Of a stretch of DNA of 64,000 nucleotides, positions 23,201 to 35,173 are shown piece after piece (within the stretch, counting starts at the first letter, position 1; the number at the start of each line of letters is the position of its first letter). A program made the translations under genes and the position numbers. Under the pieces are notes generated by a model. That model was not told the DNA's origin. It saw only the letters and a list, made by a program, of their open reading frames with translations, and searched no databases. The stretch is from assembly GCA_024663395.1 (NCBI GenBank), contig JANFAH010000116.1:37739-101738 (forward strand), in the 5' to 3' direction. Origin of the DNA: Pisolithus tinctorius (Eukaryota > Basidiomycota > Agaricomycetes > Boletales > Pisolithaceae).

Positions 23201-24010
23201 CTCGGAGAGGACGTGGGCGATGAACATGACGATCATGCGTGCATGGTGAGGGGCAACGACCGGGTGCCTGTGATCCAACGATGGGAGCTTGTCAGGGGTG
23301 TTATCTGGATCACGAATGTCAAAGAAGACATGAGGGACGATCGCAAGCCAGAATTGGTCGTCGAGTCGAGTGCCGACATACATCATCCTGCCCTTGGGAT
23401 TGAATGGGAGAGCGTTGGCAGCATTGTCAGGCCAGAGACGGAAGGTCATGGTAAGTTGGAGTTTGGCAGTCCAGTTATGATCGGCAGCGACGTTGGGAAG
23501 TACAGCATCGAGGCCACGATGGGAGCCGACATACAAAGCATAGTCGAGGTAGTGAGGGCCGAGGCGAGGGACGAGGTCAGGGCTATCGGTGTTGACACGA
23601 TAGTGGTCGTCGATGTGGATGCGATGACGATTGGACAGCAAAGAGATCGCTGGTATGGCTCGTCTGTTTTGATGGAAGTTAGACAAGGTCCTGAAGGAGA
23701 CGTGCTTGAGGCGATGGGCATTGAAGAGGCGGAGATGGTCAGAGTCAGCTGGAGGATGGTGAGGGTAAAGTGCGAGGTGGACGTCGACTTGTGCATGAGG
23801 GTCACCAGTTGCAAGCTGACGAGGGACCTCAGCGACGTCGAAAGGGGCATCGTGCTGGCCTTCGTCGACAATGGGATCCTCGTCAGAGGCAGAGGAATTG
23901 CTGAAGCAAGGGGGTACAGGTGAGTGTGATGGGAGCTGTAGACAGATGACAGGACAGGCATACCTGATGGAGTCAGCGATGGAGACGTTGTCTAGATCGG
24001 TGTCAGACAT
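20279..24010 (-). CDS. Unknown 1,038-residue protein, seven exons, intact
   Basis: Exons 24010-23964, 23900-23085, 22971-22681, 22624-21851, 21792-21693, 21636-21244 and 20974-20279 sum to 3,117 nt with consistent phases and no stops. The start is MSDTDLDNVSIADS; an in-frame ATG 24 nt upstream is possible. Early residues include HRIHIDDHYRVNTDSPDLV and YALYVGSHRGLDAVLPN, then SPAIIGISSQIYNSLSHRV and an acidic DADADLDIGDGDD. The C-terminal quarter has FFVETIITQCARDGHRK. No domain is recognised. The gene follows the ParB-like gene by 371 bp on the same strand and shares its intron hairpin motif. That suggests one mobile or selfish unit encoding both, but this is inference. CpG is plentiful, so it has not been silenced for long. 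Confidence 0.7.
20975..21243 (-). repeat. Intron with two TGCGCAAA-type hairpins
   Basis: A 269-nt intron. Inverted arms: ACGCAAATC 21036-21044 with GATTTGCGT 21057-21065, and TGCGCAAAT 21149-21157 with ATTTGCGCA 21172-21180. Other introns of this gene that lack the motif are 56-63 nt. Confidence 0.75.
22972..23084 (-). repeat. Intron carrying TGCGCA motifs
   Basis: A 113-nt intron chosen for its GTGCGT donor and frame. It contains two TGCGCA cores about 27 bp apart, so it is a weaker member of the same hairpin set. Confidence 0.5.
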
Positions 24011-24381
24011 GCTGGTATGGAAGAAGATGAGCAAGATAGAGAAGAGGAGAGGGGAGAAGATACAGATGATGGTGAGAGGTTAGGAGCGAGTGGAGACAGG
24101 AAGGATAGGTTGAGGGGGTTGATGGGGAGAGGGTATTAGTAGGGTTAGAGGCGGGCATGTCAAACAGGGGAGGGAGCGGCAATGGACCCAGAGGAGTTAG
24201 GATGGCGAGGAGGGTGGCACATTGAATTTAAGCGGACAGCTGAGGAATGAAGGAGAAGCGGGACAGACGAGAATCAAATATGAAATACAAAATTTATGCA
24301 GTGCATGGAGATACACATGGGATGGCTAAGACAAAAGGAGGAGACACAGGAGAAGAAATAAGTATTTACGAGGGGATGATA

Positions 24382-27300
24382 TCATCCCAGCTGTTCCACG
24401 ACGTCTTCTGTCTCAGCAACCTGACTCAAACGGGAAGAGGGAGGATCACCGGCACGGAGGAATTTTTTTCCATGGCGAATAGATGTCGCTGTGAGTAAGG
24501 GGGAGGAAATGACGTCGGTTATGAGAAACGAAGAAGGAATGAATGGAAGAAGACATACGATCGGAAGGGAGGGAGACATCATCTTCGACAGAGGAAAGGG
24601 AGTTTGAGGCGGCGCGCTTCATGTTGTGGGTGGGGAGAGCTGAAGAGGAGGGGGTTGGGGGGCGAGGAGGGCGCAGGTCACGCTTGATGGACTTGTTGGA
24701 AAGCTTGATATGGGAAGTGGGTGGGTTGTGGATGGAAGGAGGGATGGGGGGAAGATCTGGAGAGGGTGAGAGGGGAAATGGAGGAGAGAGAGGGAAATAC
24801 CATGGGAGATTGCATGAAGAGGGGAAGGAGCGGTGGGAGGAGGAGACAATAACTGTGGAGTATGATGGGAGGGGCCTGGGAGAAGGGGTTAGGGTAGGAC
24901 GAGGATGTGATGGTTAGAATACCATGATCGAATTCGGTGTTTGAGGACATGACTGAGGGGGGATGATGAGGAATGAGAGGAAGAGACGAGACGTAGAGAC
25001 TTACAAGAGTCAGGGTTAACGACGTCTTCAGGATGGGCTGTAGATGATGTGGTGAGCGATGGAATGGAGATGGGAGGGGAGGGGGTGGGTGGGTCGATGA
25101 TATCAGAGGAGAGAAACGCGCCAAAATGGATATGTATGTTTTTGCGCATAAAGGGGGATGGCATGTCATGCGCATCAGAGGAATGGGAATGAAATGCGCA
25201 TAGAGGGAGGGAGGATGAAATGCGCAAAACGAGGGATTAGATGTTTTGCGCAGATTAAGATATGCGGCGACGACTTACCTGGCGGAAGAGACTCGGTCGA
25301 CATTTCCATGGATGCCTCGTCACGATGAACGTCGCTGGGGATGTCCTGTAGAGAGCCTTGTCGATCAGATGCATCGTGAAGAGGTCCAAACCGATTGGGT
25401 CTCGTGTTGGGAGGGCCATCTTCGTCGGACTCATGTCCCGTAGACATATCCTCATCAGGGGTGGTAGTGGCTGCACGATGGCCTATGAGACATGCCATCA
25501 ATACAAGAGAGATGGATGAGGGTGATGGTCTACACACCTGCGACGACGGATCTTGATGTCTTCTGAACAGGTGCAGGGGCGACGGGTTTGCGCTGCTCGA
25601 CCTCTGAGCGGGAAAGAATGACAAATGGTTTCCGTTGAGATGCGAGTTTGGATCGCTCTTCGCCAGTGCTGTTCCAGACGACATTCAAACCATCGATGTC
25701 TTCCGTGAACTGCGCATCGGATGGATTTAGGCCCTCCATCTCCAGGCGTTGATTCCATGCATTGACCTGGAGACTCTGTAATCGAGTGAGATCAGCGGAC
25801 ATGAAGGTGACGCCTGCACGCACGGCGACGAGATCTTCGAGAGAGGATTGGACGTCTGGATGCAAGTCGGGCTTGTCGCGAGCAGTCATGGTATTGGTGG
25901 TGTCGACCCAAGCGATGGTTTGTGTCTGGACGTATTGGATGATGCGCTGCAACTGAGCTTGCTGGTCTTTTTTCATGACGCTGAGGGTGTGGCGAGCAAG
26001 CTCGGTATGCAGATCGAAGCCTTCGACAGCGTTCGGGACGGCAGGGATTCCATCGGCCCAGGGGTGAGATACGGCGACTTTTGCGGGACGTTGCTTGATG
26101 TTTGAGAGGGTGGTCTGGCACCTCTCTTTCTGGATGGTGGTGAGACGGTATGGAGCGGTGTCGGCTTCGATCTTGTTGCGCAGAAATGCGGCGCCACCCT
26201 CTGGATCCGATAGGAGCTGAGGACGGTACTCACTGATGGCACAGGCCTCATATATAGAGAGGCAAGCGAGGATCCTCAAGATGCGTGCGCGAGAGGGGCC
26301 ATCCAAGGTCGCCCATTCCCAAGTATGAGCGTGGATGAGGTCGTAGCCTCGGAAGGAGTGCGGGATGGTGTTGGTGGTGATCTTGGAACGGCGCATCCAA
26401 GGTCGATCGCAGTAGGACCAGGCAGGGCCGGTGAGTTTCTCACTCTTGTCGAGCGCCTTGCAAGCAGCAAGGGCTTCCAACTCGAGACTACAAGCCCGAG
26501 CCTCAGCCTCGGCTCTCTCTTTCTCACGTCGCGCATATCGTTCAGCCCTCGTTTCTCCTGGGGTTGCCTCGTCATCATCGTCGGAGGACTCTGATGGATC
26601 GCCGTCTTGCTGTCCTTCGTCATCGCCACTAGCACCTGCTGTGAATTCCTCATCCCCGTCGTCCTCGTGCTTCTTTGCCTTGCCCTTACCCTTGATAGTA
26701 ACTGATGGGGCCTTTTTTGAAGGCTTTGGACCACCGCTGAGCGAGAGGCCGAAGATGGCAAGGAGTTGTGCTTGGCTGATGGATCTGTCGGGGACGTTGA
26801 GGGTCATCAGTTGACCCTCCATGTTGAGGAGCGCGGGATAGTGTTCGAAGATCATGAGGACGATCTGAATATTAGACATATATCGAGTGTGATAGGATGC
26901 GATGCGATGAGAAGGACATACCTTGTCCCACACGACGTCACGGGTGTCGACGTGATATTGAGGGTGAGCGAATATCGCACGCCGGAGATCTGCACTGGCT
27001 GACCCGGGGGTCCATTCTTTCGGGTGAATCTTTGCGGTATATACGAAGGGTGTCCACCAGGACGAGAGCTGCAGGTTGATTAGCGATGGACATGACAAGG
27101 AGGTCGCGCAAATGATGATGTAGTATGATTTGCGCATATTAGATTGCCGTGGATCTCGCGCAAATCATCATGCGGTATGATTTGCGCAGATTGGCATGAA
27201 CATATGGTACATGACGCACCTCGAGAATAGCACGTTGTATGCGTTGTAAATGCACCTTGAAGACCTTGAAGATCGAACTGGACATCAGTGGGAATCCAGC

Positions 27301-29067
27301 AAACTCATCCCTCTGACTGTCCGATGTCAGCACGATGCGCGCCTTGATGGCGCATGTCTTCAACGCATGACATGTCTCAGGGCGGATCCTGGACAGATCC
27401 CCACGGGTCGCCATATCGTCGACCTCGGCTTGCATTTTCATCGGGACCTCAGATGCATATTGTGCATACGACGTCATCCACTCTGACGATGACTGATTTC
27501 CAAATTCTTGGACTCCCGACGTATTCTCGATGCAGCGCTTGAAACATTCGTCGATTGCGGTGCGTATCCCGTCGCTGTAAGCTTCCGGGATCGGCTTGGC
27601 ATCTTTGAGCTGCTGGACGATGGCGTCCAGTTGTTCTTGTGCGATTTGGGCGTCCTTCACATCCTTCGATCTAAGCCGTGCCAAAAGACTCCTCACGCTC
27701 TTCTCGTCCACCTCTACCGAATTGAAACACATCCGGAATCTCCTCTCCAGACATCCGACCATATATGCCAGTATCTTGTATCGATCGTCAACGGAGTTCT
27801 TTCAACCTAATGACACATCCACGTACCCCTCCATAGCTAGAAAACATCGTTGCGTAGAATTCTGAAAATACCATGAAATCTGCATGCCAGAAATGAACCC
27901 CTGCTGAATCAAAATACGTCAGCATCTCCCACACGTAGTCCTGTCTCAGCAGATCGTGTTGTTTCGAGACATTGCCTTTCGATTGAGGGATGGCCTTCAC
28001 GTTGCGGAACGTCTGCTGTTTGGACTTCATCGCCTTGAAGAACTGAATCAGTCCTTCCATCGGCGATTCCATGTAGACATGTTTTGTCTCGTTCTTTGCA
28101 ATATGGAGAGCGAGGGTTTCATCAATCTTGCCTACAGAAATGTCCGTGTCAGCCAACTGTATCGCGCAAATCCAGTGACACCATGATATGCGCATATACA
28201 TCTACAGTTTGAATTGCGCTGTGGCCATCGATCCACATCTTGTATGATACGACGGTTCCTTTTCACGCAAATAGATAGACACCTCCATTTGCGCATACCG
28301 ATGCCCTCGGATTCATCGCTGACATAGGAGATCACTTACTGTCATCAAACAAGGACACAAGCCATTGACCTTCGTACGCGATGATCGCCTCCAGCTTGTC
28401 TTTCTCCGCCTTCTGCTCCTCGTTCCATTTCTTCAGCTGGTTCGCATCCACCTCATCTACATCCTTGTTCGCGATCGACTGCTCCAGAGATACAAACTTG
28501 TCCAGTTGCTTTTTCTTCTTCTCGAACCAGATCGCAAGCGCTTCCAATCGATGTTGCCCTCCAGCTGCATACACCTTCCACCCATCTCTGTGGTTCGTCG
28601 CTATCTCTAGGATCGGGATCTCGTCCCTCGGCACATCCTCCAGCGTATATGTATCCCGCTTGATCAGGCTCTTCGATACGATCAATGGGATCGCGTGCGC
28701 TCGGTTGAACCGATGTACCCCATTCACCTGAAACGATTCAACGAGCTCAGATATCTGTGTCTTTACCAGTTTTCGTGGGTTCCATTTCCCAAACTCCAGA
28801 TGCTCTCGGTTTCCTAAGACGTCCAGTCGCGCGTATCCCATCAACGCAGTTTTCATCTTCTCATTCAGCACGTTCACTTCTTCTACCTCATCTTCTAACC
28901 CCCCTCCACGCATCCCTCGCTGATCCAGCAACATCGTATTCTTCACTCGCTGTTCATCATGTATACCATCAGCATTCTCATCCATCTGCCGATCTCACCC
29001 TGTCACTTACCCTGCTGCCTTCTCCCTCTTGGCCCTTTCCTCCGCGTTTCGTTGCTCTCGGTGGCAT
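24382..29067 (-). CDS. Large protein with N-terminal ParB-like domain, 1,180 aa, ten exons, intact
   Basis: Exons 29067-29011, 28949-28340, 28131-27827, 27774-27220, 27068-26922, 26864-25538, 25482-25279, 25037-25005, 24756-24559 and 24488-24382 sum to 3,543 nt with matching phases. The short basic start (MPPRATKRGGKGQ) is followed at about residues 75-160 by a ParB/Spo0J-like fold signature: QISELVESFQVNG, HAIPLIVSKS and, near 149, AAGGQHRLEALAIW. The last matches the GxxRxxA box of ParB-type nuclease or CTPase domains. A lysine-rich, then acidic stretch (KGKGKAKKHEDDGDEE, ESSDDDDE) and a charged helix (ERYARREKERAEAEA) lie mid-protein. The rest is unknown; a DNA-binding role is plausible. 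The intron from 24757 to 25004 is the least certain junction. Confidence 0.7.
25038..25278 (-). repeat. Intron with several TGCGCAAA-type hairpins
   Basis: A 241-nt intron. Arms TGCGCAAAAC 25221-25230 with GTTTTGCGCA 25243-25252 match over 10 bp. TGCGCAT 25169-25175 pairs with ATGCGCA 25194-25200. A third, imperfect pair spans about 25118-25147. Confidence 0.8.
27069..27219 (-). repeat. Intron with a tandem pair of near-identical hairpins
   Basis: A 151-nt intron. Arms GCGCAAAT 27108-27115 with ATTTGCGC 27128-27135, and GCGCAAATCAT 27158-27168 with ATGATTTGCGC 27177-27187 (11-bp perfect arms). The two hairpins resemble each other in their loops too, so one is probably a duplicate. Confidence 0.85.
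28132..28339 (-). repeat. Intron with two TGCGCAAA-type hairpins
   Basis: A 208-nt intron. Arms ACGCAAAT 28265-28272 with ATTTGCGC 28287-28294 (one mismatch), and GCGCAAAT 28164-28171 with ATATGCGC 28187-28194 (one mismatch). Confidence 0.75.
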
Positions 29068-29665
29068 GCTTGTTAGATCGTGTGTGATGCGATGATGGTT
29101 GTTGGTGGTAGCGTTCGATGTCTCGAAATTTTGTATCTATGTCACTCATCATGTCACATCCCTTCGTCACGCATTCCAGGCCCTCCCCTCATTTGCGCTA
29201 TTCACCTCAGGTCTATTTTAATACACTTGTGCTATTTATATCTCATAACCATCCTCCTCTACAATTTCCTTGGTTTCTCACATTATACCCTATTCATCCT
29301 GTTCTTCCATCACGCAAATCCATGGTGCCCATCATTCGCGTCACGTGCATACTTTTTCTTTGTTCCATACTTGTCCATATTGTCAGTGTAGTCACTTGTC
29401 TCCCACGTGTGTGTCAGATTCCTTATCTATCCATTCGCGCAATTCATCTCATTGCTTGATTTGCGTATCATGTATATCTCCTCGGGCTCCCATTCACATA
29501 TCAGTTTTCCTCTTATCAATCCACATCTCCTCCACTCCATGTTGTTTTTTTATTGTATATGAACCATCATCACTACTATCATCACTTTATTTCTATTCTT
29601 GTCCATCCATTTGCGCAATTCATACCACCATATGATTTGCGTGTTTGCGCTATTTTCATGACACA
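29068..29665. repeat. 5' flank of the ParB-like gene, rich in the same hairpin half-sites
   Basis: No supported gene. ATTTGCGC or close variants occur near 29191, 29312-29341 (ACGCAAAT with ATTCGCGT), 29434-29466 and 29614-29653. The motif therefore also lies outside introns, in the upstream region of the gene. Confidence 0.6.
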
Positions 29666-30567
29666 ATGCTACTCGAGCCTACTTTGACCCTAACCCATAT
29701 TAGCAAAATCCCTTAGAATTTGTGTCATTTCACTTATGGCTGTGTTCCTCTAGAAGATGCAAAGCTCTAGGATTCGACACCAACACATTCCAGAATGAAT
29801 TCAGGGTTTCTCAACCTCCACCGGTCCCCGACATCATAGTTCTGCCTGCCAACCAAATTCTTCGTGACCAGGTATAGGTCGAAGAGTGGAACAACCCATC
29901 TGGTTATGCATATCCTGTTCCCGAGCTGTCATTAATAGGCCTTCTATGATGGCATCCATATAGGTGATGTAACGTCGGCAGACATTGAGCAGCACCCTGG
30001 GAATCTGGAGGTCTGCGGCCCATTCATTGACCACCATCAATGCTTGATGACGCCATAGAAATCATCGCACGTGTTCCTAGTAGTAAGATGGTATCTGCAT
30101 CTCTTTGTCACCATCTATTTGATTCAGCTCAGCATGGTATACGTGGACCACAATGTATATCAAATACCCGGAACATCAAGGTGCGTAGTTTGACTCCTGT
30201 TCTGTACTATGTCCACTGACTTCTACGTAGTTTTCATGTTTCAGAACTCTGCATTCCGACACAGGTAGCACCTCCACACACATTTGCTCTTCACACACCT
30301 GCACATAGCATCCTCGCACTGCCACATGCACCTTCGCCTGCACCCTCCTTTGCCAGCATGCCGCCAACTGGACAGTTTATCAACTTTGCAATCTATACTC
30401 CCAAGTATCCCCACTCCCATTGAGCTCGTAAATGCTACATGAACAACACTTACTCTCATTACAATGCTGCAACTTAATTTTTCTAGTATCCATGTTTTCT
30501 TCATGTAATGTTCTCGCTGAATATTTTGTTTTAGTGTACATGTTGCCTATCAGTATTTATCTGCAAG
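29666..30567. other. Intergenic with a short coding-like fragment
   Basis: A minus-strand frame at 29834-30040 (NEWAADLQIPRVLLNVCRRY) could be a transposon relic. Nothing else is supported. Confidence 0.3.
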
Positions 30568-33336
30568 TTAAACAGCTTCCCATAGCTCTAATGTAGAACG
30601 TGCAAAGTTTTGGTGCTCCCACCACCGCTGCATTGTCTTCCATGAAAATAGATGTGCTGCTCCCAATGAAACAATGTCCTCAACATGATCTGCTTTTGCC
30701 CTCGCATGCTGACCATCTTTTTGCACATGGATTTCCGATGTATGGTATACACCTTCGAGTTTCTCAATATCTTTTTTTTTCGCAGGATCGGTGTGGGTGG
30801 ACCCTCGACGTAGTGTTTGCATCTGTCGTTCCATGTGCTTACAGACTTGCGCAAGTGTTGGTATTGCAGGACTAATACATTTCATTAAGTCCCATGACGC
30901 ATTGGGTCCCTGGACTTGGTGCGTGACTTTGATATCTCGAATGTTGTGTTCCTGTCCATGATCTATGGGAAAAAATCTGTTGGGACGTCCTGTCAGCTTC
31001 ATGAGCCATCCTGGTGCTTGACAAAATCCCTTTACCTGTGGTGAGTACATTTCCTACAACGCCTCAGTACTATTGACTCACTTGACATCAGGGGGCCACT
31101 CCTGGTGCAAGCAAGCGAAAGAGAAGGTATGGCAATGTCTGTTCCATTATTCCGACATCTCCATTCCCAATTCCTTCATCCAGGTCCACATAACACACGG
31201 TTCCACAAAATTGCCTGCTGGAGTATTTCATCACGCTCATCTTCAGGTTGTAAGTCCATCCATTCAACAGCGTTACTTGATGATAGCTGATTGACTATTT
31301 CTGTCGCTAACTTGTATAGATCTTCCGACTTCTTCTGTCGCAAATCAGCGAGATTTTCGGTCCAACTGACGATTCTCCAGCAATCACGGATATGAGCCTC
31401 GGTGACATGGTAGATAGCCTCATGGAGTTGCTGATGAAAGGGCCCCCGCATCTGAACGGTATGTAGACATTTCCGCTCTAGCATAGTAAATGCATGCATG
31501 AGGCCATGTCCAGCATTTATTCCCAGGTATTGTTTATGCATGGAACTTGCGAACGCCATCATAAGGTGGAACCACCCAATGATGTATGGTCCTGTGCACG
31601 GTATTTGAGGAGTCCACGCAATCGTTCCACTGCCAGCTGATCTCCAACCCATACTATCACATGCTCCAGTCCAGTGCACTTCCTCTCATCCGTTGTATGT
31701 AGATTCAGTTGCTTGAACCACTCCATAATCAACTGATCATTCCCCTCATAGCTTGCCTCCTCAATATGAACTTTCCCAAGTATGTGCTGCTCAGAGATGG
31801 ATTGTGGGCCATGCAGGATTTTTTCAATGGGGGCAGGTGGTAAAAAGACATCATGATCTTTATGCTGATAGGTTTGAAAATTGGATTCAGGAGATTTGAC
31901 AAGATACTGAAGTACTTGATGAATGTCATGGGCATGTTGTCTGGCTGCATTCTTTGTCTCTAGCTGGAATATGTCATGTACAGTAAGGGGATGTTTTCTT
32001 CCCTCTGTGCGATGTTCTTGTAAGGCTCAGTTGCACAATGGGCATTCCAATGTGGCATTGGGCTGGAAGTATACAGTTCTGGCTGTACCAGAGTCAAAGT
32101 GGCTCTGCTTGTCGAGTCGCTGTGAAAAGGTGCAGAAAGCTATGTTCATGTTGTCATGCAAGATGACAAAAGGCATCGAGCGCACTTGCTGATGCACTTT
32201 CTCTAGGGCATTGGCAGAAATGGTGGTGAATGCGTGGACTGACCATTTGTGTGACATCGTCAGTCCAAACGCATGAAGAAGATCAAGTGACTTTGCCGAT
32301 ATCCCTTGTGCACAGAGGAAAGTGGTCAAGAATTTCTGCCAACAATTGTGGTGGTGCAATCGTGCATACATCAATTGGAAGATCATGGATAGGATGACCT
32401 GGGCAATGGCAATTCAGCCTATCAGTCTGTGATAGAGAAGTGAAGGACTCACAAGATCAGATAGTTTCTTCATATGTTTCCAATCTTGCTCCTTCGTTCA
32501 AGAGACCTTCTGCAGCAAAGCGCACTGAAGAAGTTTGTGGGGGTTGCAGAGGGAAACCCAGAGAGGAATCTGTAGGGAACCTCAGTAGTCTGTCAAGCTA
32601 CTGAGGGACTAGGTAAATTTTACTAGAGTGTGGGTGCGCTCTAACAGCTTATGTAAGCGACACGATCACGTGCCCAAGTCGGAGTAAGGACAGGGGTCGT
32701 TTCACTCCAACACGCACAGCTTTGGCATGCTGCCAAGTGCAGGGCTACTTAGTTTTAACACTATGTCCTTGATGAGAAAGCGGGTGAGTCCACTATCAGA
32801 GACTTCATCTGACGGACACATAGCTAACTCCTGAATGCCTTGTAGCTCCTTCTCGACGACTTCTCCAACACATGAAAATGCAAACTCCTCCATCACTGCT
32901 GTGCTGCCTTGGCTCGTACATCTGTACTACAGCTCGCCCGTGGTGGACTTCTCCAGCATTCCAGGATGCCTGGTAGTTCTTTGCTCACCATTAGAGCAGT
33001 GCATTCGTACCTTATCTTCGCATTTACAATGCATTCCTGATCTCCCCAGCTCAGGAAATCCAAGAACAGTGGAAGGTTCAGCCCTACACTATCCATGCAT
33101 GGTAGAACAGTGAGGACTTTCTCCGCAATGTTGCCTGCAAGCACTCCTTTCAGTCGCCGAGTATTTTCAATTTGAATTGGGTGCGACGGCATTTGATTTT
33201 GAGTGTTGTCTGTGTCATTTTCACTATCATCATTGAACATAGTGCAGGAGGGTATGTGAGGTGCAGCAAATGGGTCAACCTCATCATCGAAGTCGAACAG
33301 ATTGTCGCCACCATCAATATCATAGTAGTCAGACAT
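30568..33336 (-). pseudogene. DUF6589-type transposon-associated protein, disrupted
   Basis: Starts at MSDYYDIDGGDNLFDFDDE (33336) with an acidic N-terminus. Segments that fit the Agaricomycete DUF6589 family follow: FGLTMSHKWSVHAFTTISAN, then SQRLDKQSHFDSGTA, DQLAVERLRGL, WFHLMMAFASSMHKQYLG and HEAIYHVTEAHIRDCW. The end is near 30568 with FFPIDHGQEHNIRDIKV. The frame breaks at about 32893 (one-base shift), at TGA 32027-32029 (followed by open sequence, so possibly a former CGA) and near 31590 (one-base shift). Proteins of this family are abundant near transposons; their activity is not known to me. Low CpG fits long silencing. Confidence 0.65.
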
Positions 33337-33607
33337 GTTCGAGGATGTTGATCACACAATCAGTGCATATATCAGTCCATCAGATGATGATCTTATCAGT
33401 AGTGAGGCTTAGTCATTCTAGCATGACACAACCCCAGCGCTGGAAACATCTGCTTCCCGTGTTCACCCAAATTTCCTATAACGGCTCGAGACTAGATTAG
33501 GATTCCATTTTCAGTGATGTATCTGAGGGTGGCTATTAATTAATGAGGGTGTATCATACGTATGCTTGGGTATCAGTGGGCGGTCAACCCTCTTGCATGA
33601 TTCATGT

Positions 33608-34369
33608 TCAAAAAACCCACGGAATCAGCTTCCACCTTACTCGCTGGCTCCACTCTTCCCAATCTCTCCCAAAAGTTGCGCGTAGTATGCAGTCCTCGCG
33701 AAGACACCTTTCTCCCATCATTAGACTGGAGAAGATGACCAAGGCACTCCACAATGGTGCCCACAGTTCATATCCAACAGGGCAATGGTACATCATGGAC
33801 CCCTGCGTGCCATAGACCAGTGTAATTCCAGCAAGCAAGACCATGGCGCCCATGTATGAGGGGTGTCGCACGAGGGTGTATGGGCCAGATGTGATTAGTT
33901 TGTGATTTGGAAGAATTGCAAGCTCGAATGTGAATAGTCGTCCAAGTGTCTGGTAGCACATTATACGAATGGACATCCCGATGCCAGCCAGGATGCATCC
34001 CAGAATTGCTAGAGGGGTGAACTCGAGTTTTTCGACACACGTACTGGCAAGGAATGTGCTTCCTGCCATCCTTGCAGAAAGCCGCATGATGATCAGAACG
34101 ATTTCAGCGACACCCGCGAACAAATAAGAAAACTATATTGCATGTGTCGACTGTGAAGAAAAACCTCAGCAGGGAAGGGGAGAACATACCTGCATTGTGA
34201 ACTTCATGGTGCCAATCATGTTCTTCTCTACCACAGACACCCTACGCGTTTCTTGCTTGGTAGGCTGGGGGTTGGGTGGGGTGATGTTGATGAACTGAGC
34301 GCACGTTGCACCAAACACCCCCACAAGCCGGAGCAGTAGTGTAGTGGTGGTAGCAGACACCGTATCCAT
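33608..34369 (-). CDS. Isoprenylcysteine carboxyl methyltransferase family protein, 234 aa
   Basis: Two exons (34369-34190 and 34132-33608) join in phase 0 across a 57-nt intron. ICMT/STE14 family members methylate the C-terminal prenylcysteine of CaaX proteins in the ER membrane, using S-adenosylmethionine. The product has hydrophobic helices near residues 5-25, 60-75, 95-115, 150-165 and 185-200, and the family signature GPYTLVRHPSYMG. After it comes GERCLREDCILRATFG with the conserved glutamate, ending WKLIPWVF. Length fits the family. The signature cannot separate true STE14 from ICMT-like relatives, so I leave the symbol blank. It is probably a host gene, transcribed leftward. The region just upstream (34440-34980) is strikingly CpG-rich, as expected for an unmethylated promoter. 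Confidence 0.8.
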
Positions 34370-35125
34370 GGCTTTCAAACGAGCGTGTAAGAGCGAAAAT
34401 TTTCAATGCTGAGACAAAGGAGTTTGTAGAATCTTGTTACCAATCAGCTTCTTTCTAACCCTAACCTGACCGTACCATACCAAAGCCCTATGGGCGCCCC
34501 TGGACGTACCACGTGATCCCCGACTCCCACGAATTGGGGAGGATTTTCACGGCCAGAAACGAGTTGCTCTCTGCAAAGTACGTTTATTCTGAAAAATTTG
34601 CAGGTGGCTGTGCTTACAGCCACTGCAAATTCGCTGACTAAGCGGAAGGCGCGCGTGCGAGAAAGTGAGGGTCGGGAGACTTGGGGGCTGTGCACAACCC
34701 TTGCCTGTTCGTCCGTACTCAATCCAATGCTACTGAAAGCCACTCTATGTCAGCCATGTAATTATTCACGAAGTAAATGGGTATTCTGCGAAGAGACCCA
34801 CCCAAATTTGCTAGATGAGTGGTGTTCGGGCGCGGGAAGCGGTCACGTGATCGCACCTCGCGTGCGGCACTTGCGCTTCGGGCTCGGCTGCGTGCGTGCG
34901 AACGCGCGCTCGCAAAAAATTGGCACGGGCCGCCCTCCCGCCTGGGAAAATTTGCTTATCTGGCTGCAAATTTCCCGGTGCTAAGTCACTTAGCACACTT
35001 TACAATGGATTTTGCACTTTACTATGACGCTGCATCTGTGACATTAAACAAACAAAAATAAAACAGCCGATTGTGTGACTTTTGCAGTACTGCTCTTGTG
35101 CAACTTTTTATACTACCCCTGCAAT
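34370..35125. promoter_or_regulatory. CpG-rich region upstream of the ICMT-like gene
   Basis: The segment 34830-34960 is dense in GCGCG and CGTGCG words, in sharp contrast to the CpG-poor repeats nearby. It lies 5' of the methyltransferase gene and likely includes its promoter. No coding sequence is supported. Confidence 0.4.
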
Positions 35126-35171
35126 AATAACGTGCTTTCCGGACCCTGCAGGGTCCGGAAAGCACGTTATT
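35126..35171. repeat. 46-bp perfect palindrome
   Basis: The left half starts AATAACGTGCTTTCCGGACC, the centre is CTGCAG, and the right half is its exact reverse complement, with no mismatch over 23-bp arms. It looks like two identical terminal inverted repeats joined head to head, or an extreme short MITE. Confidence 0.9.
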
Positions 35172-35173
35172 GG

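Noticed and set aside
23180..23923. 247-codon plus-strand frame opposite the 1,038-residue gene
   Set aside because: It is antisense to a spliced, well supported minus-strand exon and has no recognisable segments.
20279..29067. TET/JBP dioxygenase, sometimes linked to fungal KDZ transposons
   Set aside because: I looked for the HxD...H iron-binding pattern with surrounding conserved context in both large proteins and did not find it.
34598..35061. Plus-strand frames in the CpG-rich segment upstream of the methyltransferase gene
   Set aside because: Composition explains the open frames; no family resemblance or introns, and the position suits a promoter.
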